Below are positions 1 through 7,144 of a DNA stretch of 64,000 bases, in pieces. Both the position numbers and the translations under genes were made by a program. The first letter of the stretch is position 1, and the number at the start of each line of letters is the position of its first letter. Source of the stretch: Streptomyces bungoensis (GTDB lineage: Bacteria; Actinomycetota; Actinomycetes; Streptomycetales; Streptomycetaceae); NCBI RefSeq assembly GCF_001514215.1, contig NZ_KQ948867.1, positions 134,359 through 198,358 of the forward strand, written 5' to 3'. The notes under the pieces are model-generated. The model did not search any database. It was not told the DNA's origin and saw only the letters and a program-made list of their open reading frames with translations.

Positions 1-326
1 CCGTCCCCGCCCGCATCTCGGACGACCTCGCCGGCGTCATCACCGACCTGCGCCACGGCATGTCCCACTACCGCGCGGGCCGCACCACGGAAGCGCTGTG
101 GTGGTGGCAGTTCTCCTACTTCTCCAACTGGGGCCCGACGGCCTCCGCCGTCCTGCGCGCCCTCCAGTCGGTCCTCATCCACGTCCGCCTCAACCAGCCC
201 CTGGAAGAACTGGACGGCCTCGACACCGACCAGCCCGCCCTGGGCGACGAGACCCTGGAGTTCGAGGCGGGCCGCGTCATGGCCCAGGAGATCGGCGGCC
301 GGCTGGGGAGCAGCCAGGCGAAGTGA
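1..326 (+). CDS. DUF5063 domain-containing protein (C-terminal part)
   Basis: The gene enters from the left edge; its frame is open from base 3, leaving about 107 residues to the TGA at 324-326. The visible part has the Trp/Tyr-rich core typical of streptomycete DUF5063 proteins (ALWWWQFSYFSNWG) followed by an acidic C-terminus. No catalytic function is established for the family. In Streptomyces it usually follows recR and precedes the aspartate kinase locus, which agrees with ask lying 3.5 kb downstream here. The last 50 bases overlap the oppositely oriented gene at 277-711. The family call is from sequence recognition and synteny. Confidence 0.8.
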   Translation, partial: VPARISDDLAGVITDLRHGMSHYRAGRTTEALWWWQFSYFSNWGPTASAVLRALQSVLIHVRLNQPLEELDGLDTDQPALGDETLEFEAGRVMAQEIGGRLGSSQAK

Positions 327-711
327 CCGCGAGCAGCGCCTCCGCGTCGACGTACGGCGCGGTCGGCGTCGGCTCGCTGTACCAGCGCAGCGGCCAGGTC
401 TCGCCCTCCAGCGCCGGCACCCCGACGTAGGTGACGGTCCGGTCCGCCCGCAGGCCGAAGTGCTGCACGCCGAGCGGCCAGTCGTAGCGGTGCACGACCC
501 CGGGCGGCAGCAGGAAGTACACCCACCGCGTGCGGCCCCCGCCCTCGCACACGATCGGCCCGGCGTCCCCGTCCCCGCGCTCGACCACCCGGTCGGCGAC
601 GGCCTCGCCCCTTCGTCCCTCGATCCGCACGGCGTCGAAGTGCACGCCGGCCACGCGCAGTCGGTGCCCGCGGACGGGCACCCAGGCCGGCCGGTGAATT
701 GCGTTCGTCAT
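277..711 (-). CDS. conserved hypothetical protein next to XRE/DUF397 pair
   Basis: About 144 residues from ATG at 711; a GTG at 717 is the alternative. No Shine-Dalgarno sequence precedes either start, so the transcript may be leaderless or nearly so. The protein is soluble, with no signal peptide or membrane segment, and contains a Trp/Tyr-rich stretch (RWVYFLLPPGVVHRYDWPLG). I do not recognise a named domain. It is divergent from the XRE regulator across an 84-base gap full of inverted repeats. Such divergent partners are common beside XRE/DUF397 pairs, so shared regulation is likely (inference). Its 3' end overlaps the DUF5063 gene tail-to-tail by 50 bases. Confidence 0.6.
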   Translation of the reverse strand: MTNAIHRPAWVPVRGHRLRVAGVHFDAVRIEGRRGEAVADRVVERGDGDAGPIVCEGGGRTRWVYFLLPPGVVHRYDWPLGVQHFGLRADRTVTYVGVPALEGETWPLRWYSEPTPTAPYVDAEALLAVTSPGCSPAGRRSPGP

Positions 712-735
712 GGTCACACAGTGACGTCGAGGTGG

Positions 736-776
736 CTACCCTCGGTAGTGACCCGGGTGCTACACGCCCGGGTGTA
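736..776. promoter_or_regulatory. divergent operator/promoter region of the XRE regulator
   Basis: The gap between the divergent genes contains two inverted repeats: CTACC-ctc-GGTAG (736-748) and TACAC-gcccgg-GTGTA (761-776). Two CCCGGGT palindromic cores lie at 752-758 and 768-774, 16 bases apart. This is the expected form of an autoregulatory operator for a dimeric HTH protein, but no binding is proven. Confidence 0.4.
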
Positions 777-795
777 CCGGTCGGAGGTGCGAGCT

Positions 796-1590
796 GTGTC
801 CCAGTCGCCGCCCATGTGGCGCTTCAGCGGCAACCAGATGAAGCGCTGGCGCACCAAGGCCAACGTCAGCCGCGAGCAGCTCGCCGCCGCCTCCCACTAC
901 TCCCCGGACACCATCAAGGCGATGGAGCAAGGGGTACGCATGCCGACGCCCCGAGTCCTCGACGCGGCCGACGAGTTGTGCCGGGCGGAGGGGCTGTTGA
1001 GCGCGGCGAAGGACTACTTGAGCCGGGAGAAGTTCCCGCCGAGGGCTCAGGAGTTCATGGAGCGGGAGAGGGAGGCGATCGGTCGCTGGTCGTACGACGC
1101 CACGTACATTCCAGGGCTGTTGCAGACGAGGGGATACACGCGGACACTCATCGAGAACCGCTACCCGCCCTTGGACGAGGAGACGGTCGAGGAGCGGATC
1201 ACCGGCCGTATGGAGCGACAGGCGATCCTCACCGAGCGGAAGCCGCCCGTGGCCCTGAGCTTCGTCGTCTACGAGGCCGCGCTGCGCAGTCCTCTTGTGG
1301 ACGCCGGGCAACTGCGCCGTCTGCTTGAGGTCTCCCTCTTGCGGAACGTCGCGTTGCAGGTGCTCCCTTTCTCAAGGGCCGTTCCGGCGGCATTGCTGGG
1401 TCCCATGGTGTTGCTGGAGACGCGCGACCACGAGCGGTTCGCTTACGCTGAGGGCCAGTTGGGGAGCCAACTGTCGGCCGAACCAGATGTCGTGAGCCGT
1501 ACGATCGAGCGGCTCAGCATGATCCGCGCAGAGGCCCTCAGCCCGGCAGAGTCGGCCCGTTTCATCGAACGGATGAAGGATCAGCCATGA
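796..1590 (+). CDS. XRE-family regulator with DUF5753 sensor-like domain
   Basis: 264 residues from GTG at 796, which has GGAGG at 782-786 at good spacing; longer upstream extensions in the frame are shadow. Residues about 10-60 form an XRE-type HTH (MKRWRTKANVSREQLAAAS then SPDTIKAMEQG). Residues about 85-260 are the DUF5753 domain typical of streptomycete WhiJ-like regulators. Its stop overlaps the start of the DUF397 gene (ATGA), so the two are translationally coupled. Members of this class pair with a DUF397 protein; the Scr1/Scr2 pair of S. coelicolor affects antibiotic production, and toxin-antitoxin behaviour has been proposed. The role here is inferred from the family. Confidence 0.88.
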   Translation: MSQSPPMWRFSGNQMKRWRTKANVSREQLAAASHYSPDTIKAMEQGVRMPTPRVLDAADELCRAEGLLSAAKDYLSREKFPPRAQEFMEREREAIGRWSYDATYIPGLLQTRGYTRTLIENRYPPLDEETVEERITGRMERQAILTERKPPVALSFVVYEAALRSPLVDAGQLRRLLEVSLLRNVALQVLPFSRAVPAALLGPMVLLETRDHERFAYAEGQLGSQLSAEPDVVSRTIERLSMIRAEALSPAESARFIERMKDQP

Positions 1591-1769
1591 GCGACCAGCT
1601 GAACTGGTTCAAGTCGAGCTACAGCGACGACGAGGGCGGCGACTGCGTCGAAGTCGCGTTCGCCACCCGCATCCACATCCGCGACTCCAAGAACCCCACC
1701 GGCCCGGACATCCGCGTCCCCGCCCCCGCCTGGTCGGCCTTCATCGCCGCACTTCAGCCCGGGGCTTGA
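1587..1769 (+). CDS. DUF397 domain protein
   Basis: 60 residues; ATG at 1587 overlaps the stop of the XRE gene by 4 bases. The whole protein is one DUF397 domain: an N-terminal WFKSSYS motif, a Gly-rich bend followed by CVEVA, then IRDSKNP and the terminal AWSAFIAAL helix. BldB-type DUF397 proteins act as partners or antagonists of the adjacent XRE regulator. It lacks an HTH of its own. The coupled arrangement points to a stoichiometric pair. Confidence 0.9.
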   Translation: MSDQLNWFKSSYSDDEGGDCVEVAFATRIHIRDSKNPTGPDIRVPAPAWSAFIAALQPGA

Positions 1770-1807
1770 GCCTCGGGCCCCGAGCCCTTCCCTGGGTTTC
1801 TGGGCTG
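1755..1807 (+). terminator. terminator-like structure after DUF397 gene
   Basis: CAGCCC (1755-1760, inside the last DUF397 codons) is complementary to GGGCTG (1802-1807). The GC-rich stretch between them folds further (CTCGGGCCCCGAG). A short T-rich run lies inside the loop region. It would end the XRE/DUF397 transcript. Confidence 0.4.
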
Positions 1808-1931
1808 GGTGAAAACCTCCCAACCAACCAAGCGCGTACCTGAGTTAAGGCCGCCTACCTCGAAAGAGTGACGTTCCGTGATCAGCTTGCGCCGGAACGT
1901 AAAGCGGCCCTAGGTTCGCGGCACATAGATC

Positions 1932-1967
1932 GGCCCCGGTCGGTGCGCCAACACCGGCTCCGGGGCC
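1932..1967 (+). promoter_or_regulatory. strong stem-loop in leader of HTH/zinc-ribbon gene
   Basis: GGCCCCGG (1932-1939) pairs with CCGGGGCC (1960-1967), and inside it CGGTG (1941-1945) pairs with CACCG (1952-1956) around a six-base loop. It sits 30 bases upstream of the chosen GTG start at 1997. No T tract follows, so an attenuator, RNA-stability element or operator is more likely than a simple terminator. Confidence 0.5.
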
Positions 1968-1996
1968 TGGACCTACGGATCGAAAGAGACTCGATC

Positions 1997-3025
1997 GTGG
2001 CTTACTCCCACCCTAGTCCTGTCCTGCCCTCCCCGTCCCACCCGATGGCCAAAACGGGTTACGGCAAGCGCTCCGCAGGTGACGAAGACTCGCACGCGGA
2101 GGCGGACTTCGCACACCTGAGCCCTCGTGAGCGCGACGTCGCCGTCTTCGTCGACAACCTGGAAGACGGCCACGCGATGGGCTATAAGGCGATCGCGGCA
2201 GTACACCCCCGCTACGGCCAGCAGGCCACCCGCATGGCGCTGAAGGGCCTCTGCGACGCCGGTCATCTGTGCCGGATCCGCGAGCACATCACCGTCGAGG
2301 ACAACTCGATGCGCTGGGTGACGCGGACGTACTGGTCGCGTACCCGCAGGTCGAAGGAGTGGTGGGCGGACTTCGCGCGGGCGCGCAAGGGTCGGATCGT
2401 CACGGACGAGTACCGGCCGGGGCTGGCCCGTACCGACGACCAGGGCGTTCCCGAGGAGCCGGCCGAGGAGGCTGCGGAGGCCACGGAGGAGTCCGGCAGC
2501 ACCGCCTACCGCACCCTCGCGGACCTCGGTGAGGCGGATCGTCGCATGCCGTTGTCCGAGTCCGACTGCCGGTCCCTGGAAATCCTCGCCGCCGAGTGGC
2601 TGTCCCGCGGCGCGACACCGAACGACATCACCCGTGCCCTGACCGACGGACTGCCGTCCGCCGTGACCAATCCGGGCGGACTCGCCCGCAAGCGACTGGA
2701 GAGCAAGATGCCCCCGAAGAAGGCCAGGATCCGGCAGAAGCCCGCACCCCGGCGGGCCCGAGTGGACCGCGTGATCATGTGTTGCATGTCCTGCGACGCG
2801 GACGAGCGGACGACGACGATCGACGGAGGGATGTGCCCGGACTGCCGCGCGGAGTACGAGGCGGACCTGGCCGCCGAGGCGGCCGGTGAGCTGGACGCCG
2901 GATACGTGCCGGAGACGTTCCTCGCCGACCCGTACCCCGTGTACGAGGTGGTGGACGTCGCCCGCCGTGCGGCCGAGGCGCGGGCGGCCGGCGGCCTGCG
3001 CACGAAGAGCGGGCGCGCGCTGTGA
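1997..3025 (+). CDS. HTH (MarR-like) protein with C-terminal zinc-ribbon motif
   Basis: 342 residues from GTG at 1997, preceded by GAAAGAG. A longer version from GTG 1868 would have to encode the upstream stem-loop, so I reject it; ATG 2045 is also possible. Residues about 30-120 look like a winged-helix unit (LSPRERDVAVFVDNLEDGH and QATRMALKGLCDAGHL). The middle is charged and low complexity. The C-terminal part carries CCMSCDADE...MCPDC, a four-Cys zinc-ribbon pattern. Similar proteins occur in streptomycete integrative elements and beside phage-like genes. The function is unknown; regulator or replication accessory is an inference. Confidence 0.7.
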   Translation: MAYSHPSPVLPSPSHPMAKTGYGKRSAGDEDSHAEADFAHLSPRERDVAVFVDNLEDGHAMGYKAIAAVHPRYGQQATRMALKGLCDAGHLCRIREHITVEDNSMRWVTRTYWSRTRRSKEWWADFARARKGRIVTDEYRPGLARTDDQGVPEEPAEEAAEATEESGSTAYRTLADLGEADRRMPLSESDCRSLEILAAEWLSRGATPNDITRALTDGLPSAVTNPGGLARKRLESKMPPKKARIRQKPAPRRARVDRVIMCCMSCDADERTTTIDGGMCPDCRAEYEADLAAEAAGELDAGYVPETFLADPYPVYEVVDVARRAAEARAAGGLRTKSGRAL

Positions 3026-3075
3026 GCGTGCAGGACGTGCCGGTCCGGGCACCATGGAGTCGAGGAGGCGACACC

Positions 3076-3654
3076 ATGACCCCCAGGACTGAGGACCGGC
3101 CGCAGATGACCGCCGAGGAGTTCGAGGAGTTGGAACGCCACGCCCCGGAGACCGTGTGGCTGGAGTTCGTCAACGGGAAGATTGTCGTAAAGCCCATGCC
3201 GGACGGCAATCACAGCGAGATCTACATGTGGCTGCTGGAGCGCTGCATGCACCTGCGACCGGATCTGCGGCTCCATCCTGAGCGGGGACTCAAGACCGAG
3301 GCGTACCGCAAGGGACGCGCTCGCGCCGACGGGGTGCTCGTGCCCAAGGGCAGCCTCAAGGGAAAGGGCGAGTGGTCGGAAGCCACCGGTGTGCTGATGG
3401 CCGTGGAGATCACCTCTTGGGATCACGACACGGCACGTCGAGACCGCGTCGAGAAACCCGACGGCTACGCGGCCGCCGGTATCCCCGTCTACCTCCTCAT
3501 CGACCGTGACGACTGCTCCGTCGTGGTCTTCGACCAGCCGGAGGACGGCCGCTACCGCCACGAGGAGAAGCTGCCCTTCGGCGCCTCCGTCAAGCTCCCT
3601 GACCCCGTGAACATCACCCTGGACACCGAGCCGCTCAAGGAGTTCGCCGACTGA
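3076..3654 (+). CDS. Uma2-family (DUF820) endonuclease-fold protein
   Basis: 192 residues from ATG at 3076 with AGGAGG just upstream; the frame is open further 5' but lacks a better start. Features of the PD-(D/E)XK-like Uma2 fold are visible: MTAEEFEELE at the start, the WLEFVNGKIVV strand, a core Asp in RADGVLV, and VEITSWDHD followed by RVEKPDGYAAAGIPVYLLID, which supplies the acidic and Lys positions. Length matches the family (about 190). Streptomycete genomes carry many Uma2 copies of unknown role. It follows the HTH/zinc-ribbon gene by about 50 bases and may be cotranscribed. Confidence 0.85.
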   Translation: MTPRTEDRPQMTAEEFEELERHAPETVWLEFVNGKIVVKPMPDGNHSEIYMWLLERCMHLRPDLRLHPERGLKTEAYRKGRARADGVLVPKGSLKGKGEWSEATGVLMAVEITSWDHDTARRDRVEKPDGYAAAGIPVYLLIDRDDCSVVVFDQPEDGRYRHEEKLPFGASVKLPDPVNITLDTEPLKEFAD

Positions 3655-3792
3655 ACCCGGTAAGGCACCGCGGGCGCCCCACTGTGACCCGTCGCACGTT
3701 CCGCGTGCCGGGCCCCCCGCTGGGCAGGTTCCCGGGGCGAGCGGACGATGTCTCACCATGCGGGAGCAGGGTGGTCGATTTCGGACGCTCGT

Positions 3793-3798
3793 TAGACT
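3793..3798 (+). promoter_or_regulatory. candidate -10 box of ask
   Basis: TAGACT lies 35 bases upstream of the ask GTG start and fits a streptomycete HrdB-type -10 box. No convincing -35 is visible at 17 bases. The leader would be about 28 nt with GAGGAG at 3821-3826. Confidence 0.35.
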
Positions 3799-3832
3799 GA
3801 GCCGACACAAACGAACCGAGCGAGGAGCGCAC

Positions 3833-5104
3833 GTGGGCCTTGTCGTGCAGAAGTACGGAGGCTCCTCCGTAGCCGATGCCGAGGGCATCAAGCGCGTCGC
3901 CAAGCGGATCGTGGAAGCGAAGAAGAACGGCAACCAGGTTGTCGTCGTCGTTTCCGCGATGGGCGACACGACGGACGAGCTGATCGATCTCGCCGAGCAG
4001 GTATCGCCGATGCCTGCCGGACGTGAGTTCGACATGCTGCTGACCGCCGGAGAGCGTATCTCCATGGCCCTGCTGGCGATGGCGATCAAAAACCTGGGCC
4101 ACGAGGCCCAGTCCTTCACCGGCAGCCAGGCCGGCGTCATCACCGACTCGGTCCACAACAAGGCCCGGATCATCGACGTCACGCCGGGCCGGATCCGCGA
4201 GTCCCTGGACAAGGGCAACATCGCCATCGTCGCCGGGTTCCAGGGCGTCAGCCAGGACAAGAAGGACATCACCACGCTCGGCCGCGGTGGCTCCGACACG
4301 ACGGCCGTGGCGCTCGCCGCCGCCCTCGACGCCGAGGTCTGCGAGATCTACACCGACGTCGACGGCGTGTTCACCGCCGACCCGCGTGTGGTGAAGAAGG
4401 CGAAGAAGATCGACTGGATCTCCTTCGAGGACATGCTGGAGCTGGCCGCGTCCGGTTCCAAGGTGCTGCTCCACCGCTGTGTGGAGTACGCCCGCCGCTA
4501 CAACATCCCGATCCACGTCCGGTCCAGCTTCAGCGGGCTGCAGGGCACCTGGGTCAGCAGTGAGCCGATTGGGGACAAGCAGGTGGAGCAGGCCATCATC
4601 TCCGGTGTCGCGCACGACACCTCCGAGGCCAAGATCACGGTCGTCGGCGTGCCGGACAAGCCGGGCGAGGCCGCCGCCATCTTCCGGACCATCGCCGACG
4701 CCGAGATCAACATCGACATGGTCGTGCAGAACGTGTCCGCCGCCTCCACCGGCCTGACGGACATCTCCTTCACGCTGCCGAAGACCGAGGGCCGCAAGGC
4801 CATCGACGCGCTGGAGAAGAACCGCTCCGGCATCGGCTTCGACTCGCTGCGCTACGACGACCAGATCGGCAAGATCTCGCTGGTCGGCGCGGGTATGAAG
4901 ACCAACCCCGGGGTCACCGCGTCCTTCTTCGAGGCGCTCAGCGACGCGGGTGTGAACATCGAGCTGATCTCGACCTCCGAGATCCGCATCTCGGTCGTCA
5001 CCCGCAAGGACGACGTGGCGGAGGCCGTGCGCGCGGTGCACACCGCCTTCGGACTCGACTCCGACACCGACGAGGCCGTCGTCTACGGAGGCACGGGCCG
5101 GTAA
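3833..5104 (+). CDS. ask: aspartate kinase
   Basis: 423 residues from GTG at 3833 after GAGGAG. It phosphorylates L-aspartate, the first step towards Lys, Thr, Met, Ile and diaminopimelate. The N-terminal kinase domain begins with VQKYGGSSV and includes GRGGSDTTAVALAAAL and EIYTDVDGVFTADPR; two ACT domains follow (about residues 265-420), the site of feedback control in the family. Length is normal for actinobacterial enzymes. An internal in-frame GTG with its own ribosome site (4583) suggests that a separate beta subunit is made, as in Corynebacterium. The stop overlaps the asd start, giving an ask-asd operon. Confidence 0.97.
   Translation: MGLVVQKYGGSSVADAEGIKRVAKRIVEAKKNGNQVVVVVSAMGDTTDELIDLAEQVSPMPAGREFDMLLTAGERISMALLAMAIKNLGHEAQSFTGSQAGVITDSVHNKARIIDVTPGRIRESLDKGNIAIVAGFQGVSQDKKDITTLGRGGSDTTAVALAAALDAEVCEIYTDVDGVFTADPRVVKKAKKIDWISFEDMLELAASGSKVLLHRCVEYARRYNIPIHVRSSFSGLQGTWVSSEPIGDKQVEQAIISGVAHDTSEAKITVVGVPDKPGEAAAIFRTIADAEINIDMVVQNVSAASTGLTDISFTLPKTEGRKAIDALEKNRSGIGFDSLRYDDQIGKISLVGAGMKTNPGVTASFFEALSDAGVNIELISTSEIRISVVTRKDDVAEAVRAVHTAFGLDSDTDEAVVYGGTGR
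4571..4585 (+). promoter_or_regulatory. internal ribosome site and start for aspartate kinase beta subunit
   Basis: GGGGA at 4571-4575 precedes an in-frame GTG at 4583-4585 by seven bases. Translation from here gives a 173-residue ACT-domain protein beginning VEQAIISGVA. This is the same position as the beta-subunit start of Corynebacterium glutamicum lysC (from memory, MEEAVLTGVA, 172 residues). Confidence 0.6.
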
Positions 5105-6183
5105 TGGCACCGACCGGGAAGCCGACGCTCGCGGTCGTGGGAGCGACCGGGGCCGTCGGCGCGGTCATGCTCCAGATCCTGTCCCAGCGCGCGGACGTCT
5201 GGGGCGAGATCCGCCTGATCGCCTCCCCGCGCTCGGCCGGCCGCAAGCTGGCCGTGCGCGGGGCGGAGGTCGAGGTGACGGCCCTCGGCGAGGACGCCTT
5301 CGCCGGGGTCGACGTGGCGATGTTCGACGTGCCCGACGAGGTGGCCGCCGAGTGGGCGCCCCTCGCCGCCGCGCGCGGCGCGGTCGTCGTCGACAACTCC
5401 GGCGCGTTCCGGACGGACCCGGACGTGCCGCTCGTGGTGCCCGAGGTCAACGCGCACGCGGTGCGCAACCGGCCGCGCGGCATCGTCGCGGGCCCCGGCT
5501 GCACGACCCTGGCGATGATCGTCGCCCTGGGCGCGCTGCACGCCGAGTTCGGGCTGCGCGAGCTGGTGGTGTCGTCGTACCAGGCGGTGAGCGGGGCGGG
5601 CCGGGCCGGGGTGGAGACCCTGCGGTCCCAGCTGTCCCTGGTCGCCGGGACCGAGCTGGGGACCAAGCCCGGTGACGTACGGCGGGCCGTCGGCGACGAC
5701 ACCGGGCCGTTCCCGGAGCCGGTCGTGCTGAACGTGGTCCCGTGGGCCGGCTCACTCAGGGAGGACGGCTGGTCCTCCCAGGAGATGCAGGTCCGGGACG
5801 AGGCCCGCAAGGTCCTCGGACTGCCGAGGCTGCCGATCGCCGTGACCTGCGTCCGGGTGCCGGTGATCACCGGCCACTCGCTCACCGTCCACGCCCGCTT
5901 CCAGGGCGAGGTCAGCGTCGACGGTGCCCGCGAGATCCTCGCCACCGCCCCCGGCGTCGTGCTGTGCGACGACCCGGCCGCCGGGGAGTTCCCCACGCCC
6001 GCCGACGTGGTGGGCACCGACCCCGCCTGGGTCGGGCGGGTGCGGCGGGCGCTCGACGACCCGACCGCGCTCGAGTTCTTCGTGTGCGGCGACAACCTGC
6101 GCAAGGGCTCCGCGCTGAACACCGCGCAGATCGCGGAACTCGTGGCCGCGGAGATCACGGGCGAGGCCTCTACACGCGCGTAG
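5104..6183 (+). CDS. asd: aspartate-semialdehyde dehydrogenase (divergent form)
   Basis: 359 residues; ATG at 5104 shares one base with the ask stop. It reduces aspartyl phosphate to aspartate semialdehyde with NADPH. The N-terminal Rossmann motif (VVGATGAVG), the SSYQAVSGAG active-site Gln segment, the substrate Arg in CVRVPV and the His in GHSLTVHA are present. The Cys motif reads PGCTT where the usual family motif is PNCST or PNCTT, so the conserved Asn next to the catalytic Cys is replaced by Gly. Streptomycetes have two asd paralogues, and this looks like the divergent one. The overlap with ask argues that it is functional. Confidence 0.88.
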   Translation: MAPTGKPTLAVVGATGAVGAVMLQILSQRADVWGEIRLIASPRSAGRKLAVRGAEVEVTALGEDAFAGVDVAMFDVPDEVAAEWAPLAAARGAVVVDNSGAFRTDPDVPLVVPEVNAHAVRNRPRGIVAGPGCTTLAMIVALGALHAEFGLRELVVSSYQAVSGAGRAGVETLRSQLSLVAGTELGTKPGDVRRAVGDDTGPFPEPVVLNVVPWAGSLREDGWSSQEMQVRDEARKVLGLPRLPIAVTCVRVPVITGHSLTVHARFQGEVSVDGAREILATAPGVVLCDDPAAGEFPTPADVVGTDPAWVGRVRRALDDPTALEFFVCGDNLRKGSALNTAQIAELVAAEITGEASTRA

Positions 6184-6214
6184 AACTGTTTGTAGGATCC
6201 AGGTAAGAAATACC

Positions 6215-6246
6215 CCCCGTCCCCCGCAACCGTGCGGGGGGCGGGG
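6215..6246 (+). terminator. rho-independent-like terminator after ask-asd
   Basis: C-rich arm 6215-6227 pairs with G-rich arm 6234-6246 around AACCGT, and is followed by TCTTTG. It lies 30 bases after the asd stop. Confidence 0.7.
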
Positions 6247-6363
6247 AGCGTCTTTGCGGTCACCCTTGCGGGGCTGCGGACTTGTGGATCCCGGCGTGGG
6301 GACGCCGTGATCCGGGCGCGGGGACGTCCGTTCAAACAGGACATAGGGGAAGAGCGGGACGCA

Positions 6364-6548
6364 TGACGGTAATTGAGGCACCGTCGGCCGTCGCACATGT
6401 GACGCCCGGCACGTACAACCCTGACGGGGTCAGACGTGTCCAACTGGCGTGGCAGAGGTACTCGAACTCACTGCGGCCCGCGGCACCGCGGCGCTCCGGC
6501 CGCCCCGTGCGGCGCTCCGGCCGCGCGTTCCCGGCGGCATGCCGGTGA
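6364..6548 (+). CDS. possible 61-residue upstream ORF overlapping the sigma factor gene
   Basis: ATG at 6364 follows a GGGGAAGAG ribosome site, which is better than anything in front of the sigma factor gene itself. The product begins MTVIEAPSAVAHVTPGTYN and overlaps the sigma gene in another frame by 100 bases. Third-position GC is only moderate over the first 36 codons, so coding is not well supported. It could be a leader ORF that couples translation, or a chance ORF. Confidence 0.25.
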
Positions 6549-7144
6549 TCGCGCCCATGCCCGCAGCGCGGCCCGCCCGCATACCCAGTCAGCGTGACGG
6601 CTCCGACGACACCCCGGCCGCCACCACCGCCCTCGCGGACGCCGCGGCCCTCGGCACCACCGTCGACCACCTCACCGAGACCTACCGGGCGCACTACCGG
6701 TCGCTCCTCGGTCTCGCCGCCCTCCTCCTCGACGACACGGCCTCCTGCGAGGACGTCGTCCAGGAGGCCTTCATACGCGTCCACTCGGCCCGCAAGCGCG
6801 TCCGCGACCCCGAGAAGACCCTCGCCTACCTCCGCCAGACCGTCGTCAACCTCTCCCGCTCCGCCCTGCGCCGGCGCATCCTCGGCCTGAAGCTGCTCTC
6901 CAAGCCGATGCCCGACATGGCGAGCGCGGAGGAGGGCGCCTACGACCAGCTGGAGCGGCGCGACCTCATCAAGGCGATGAAGGGACTGCAGCGCCGCCAG
7001 CGCGAGGTCCTGGTGCTGCGCTACTTCGCGGACATGACCGAGGCGCAGGTCGCCGAGACGCTCGGCATCTCGCTGGGCTCGGTGAAGGCGTACGGCTCGC
7101 GGGGCATCGCCGCGCTCCGGATCGCCATGGAGACGCCGGCATGA
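6449..7144 (+). CDS. SigE-family ECF RNA polymerase sigma factor
   Basis: 231 residues if GTG 6449 is used; ATG 6539 (201 residues) is an alternative that removes a low-complexity Ala/Pro/Arg head. Region 2 runs from about residue 70 (HYRSLLGLAALLLDD then CEDVVQEAFIRVH), and region 4 is near the end (LQRRQREVLVLRYFADMTE then GISLGSVKAYGSRGIAALR). Members direct RNA polymerase to stress promoters and are typically coupled to a membrane partner. Its stop overlaps the next gene by 4 bases, so the membrane protein at 7141 is the likely partner. The target regulon cannot be read from the sequence. Confidence 0.85.
   Translation: MAEVLELTAARGTAALRPPRAALRPRVPGGMPVIAPMPAARPARIPSQRDGSDDTPAATTALADAAALGTTVDHLTETYRAHYRSLLGLAALLLDDTASCEDVVQEAFIRVHSARKRVRDPEKTLAYLRQTVVNLSRSALRRRILGLKLLSKPMPDMASAEEGAYDQLERRDLIKAMKGLQRRQREVLVLRYFADMTEAQVAETLGISLGSVKAYGSRGIAALRIAMETPA

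Noticed and set aside
1868..1996. 43-residue N-terminal extension of the HTH/zinc-ribbon protein
   Set aside because: It would translate through the perfect stem-loop at 1932-1967 and has weak codon bias; GTG 1997 is preferred.
3635..5110. Long minus-strand frame opposite aspartate kinase (about 490 codons)
   Set aside because: It is the antisense of a certain gene and arises from GC-rich third positions; its product is low-complexity Asp/Gly/Val.
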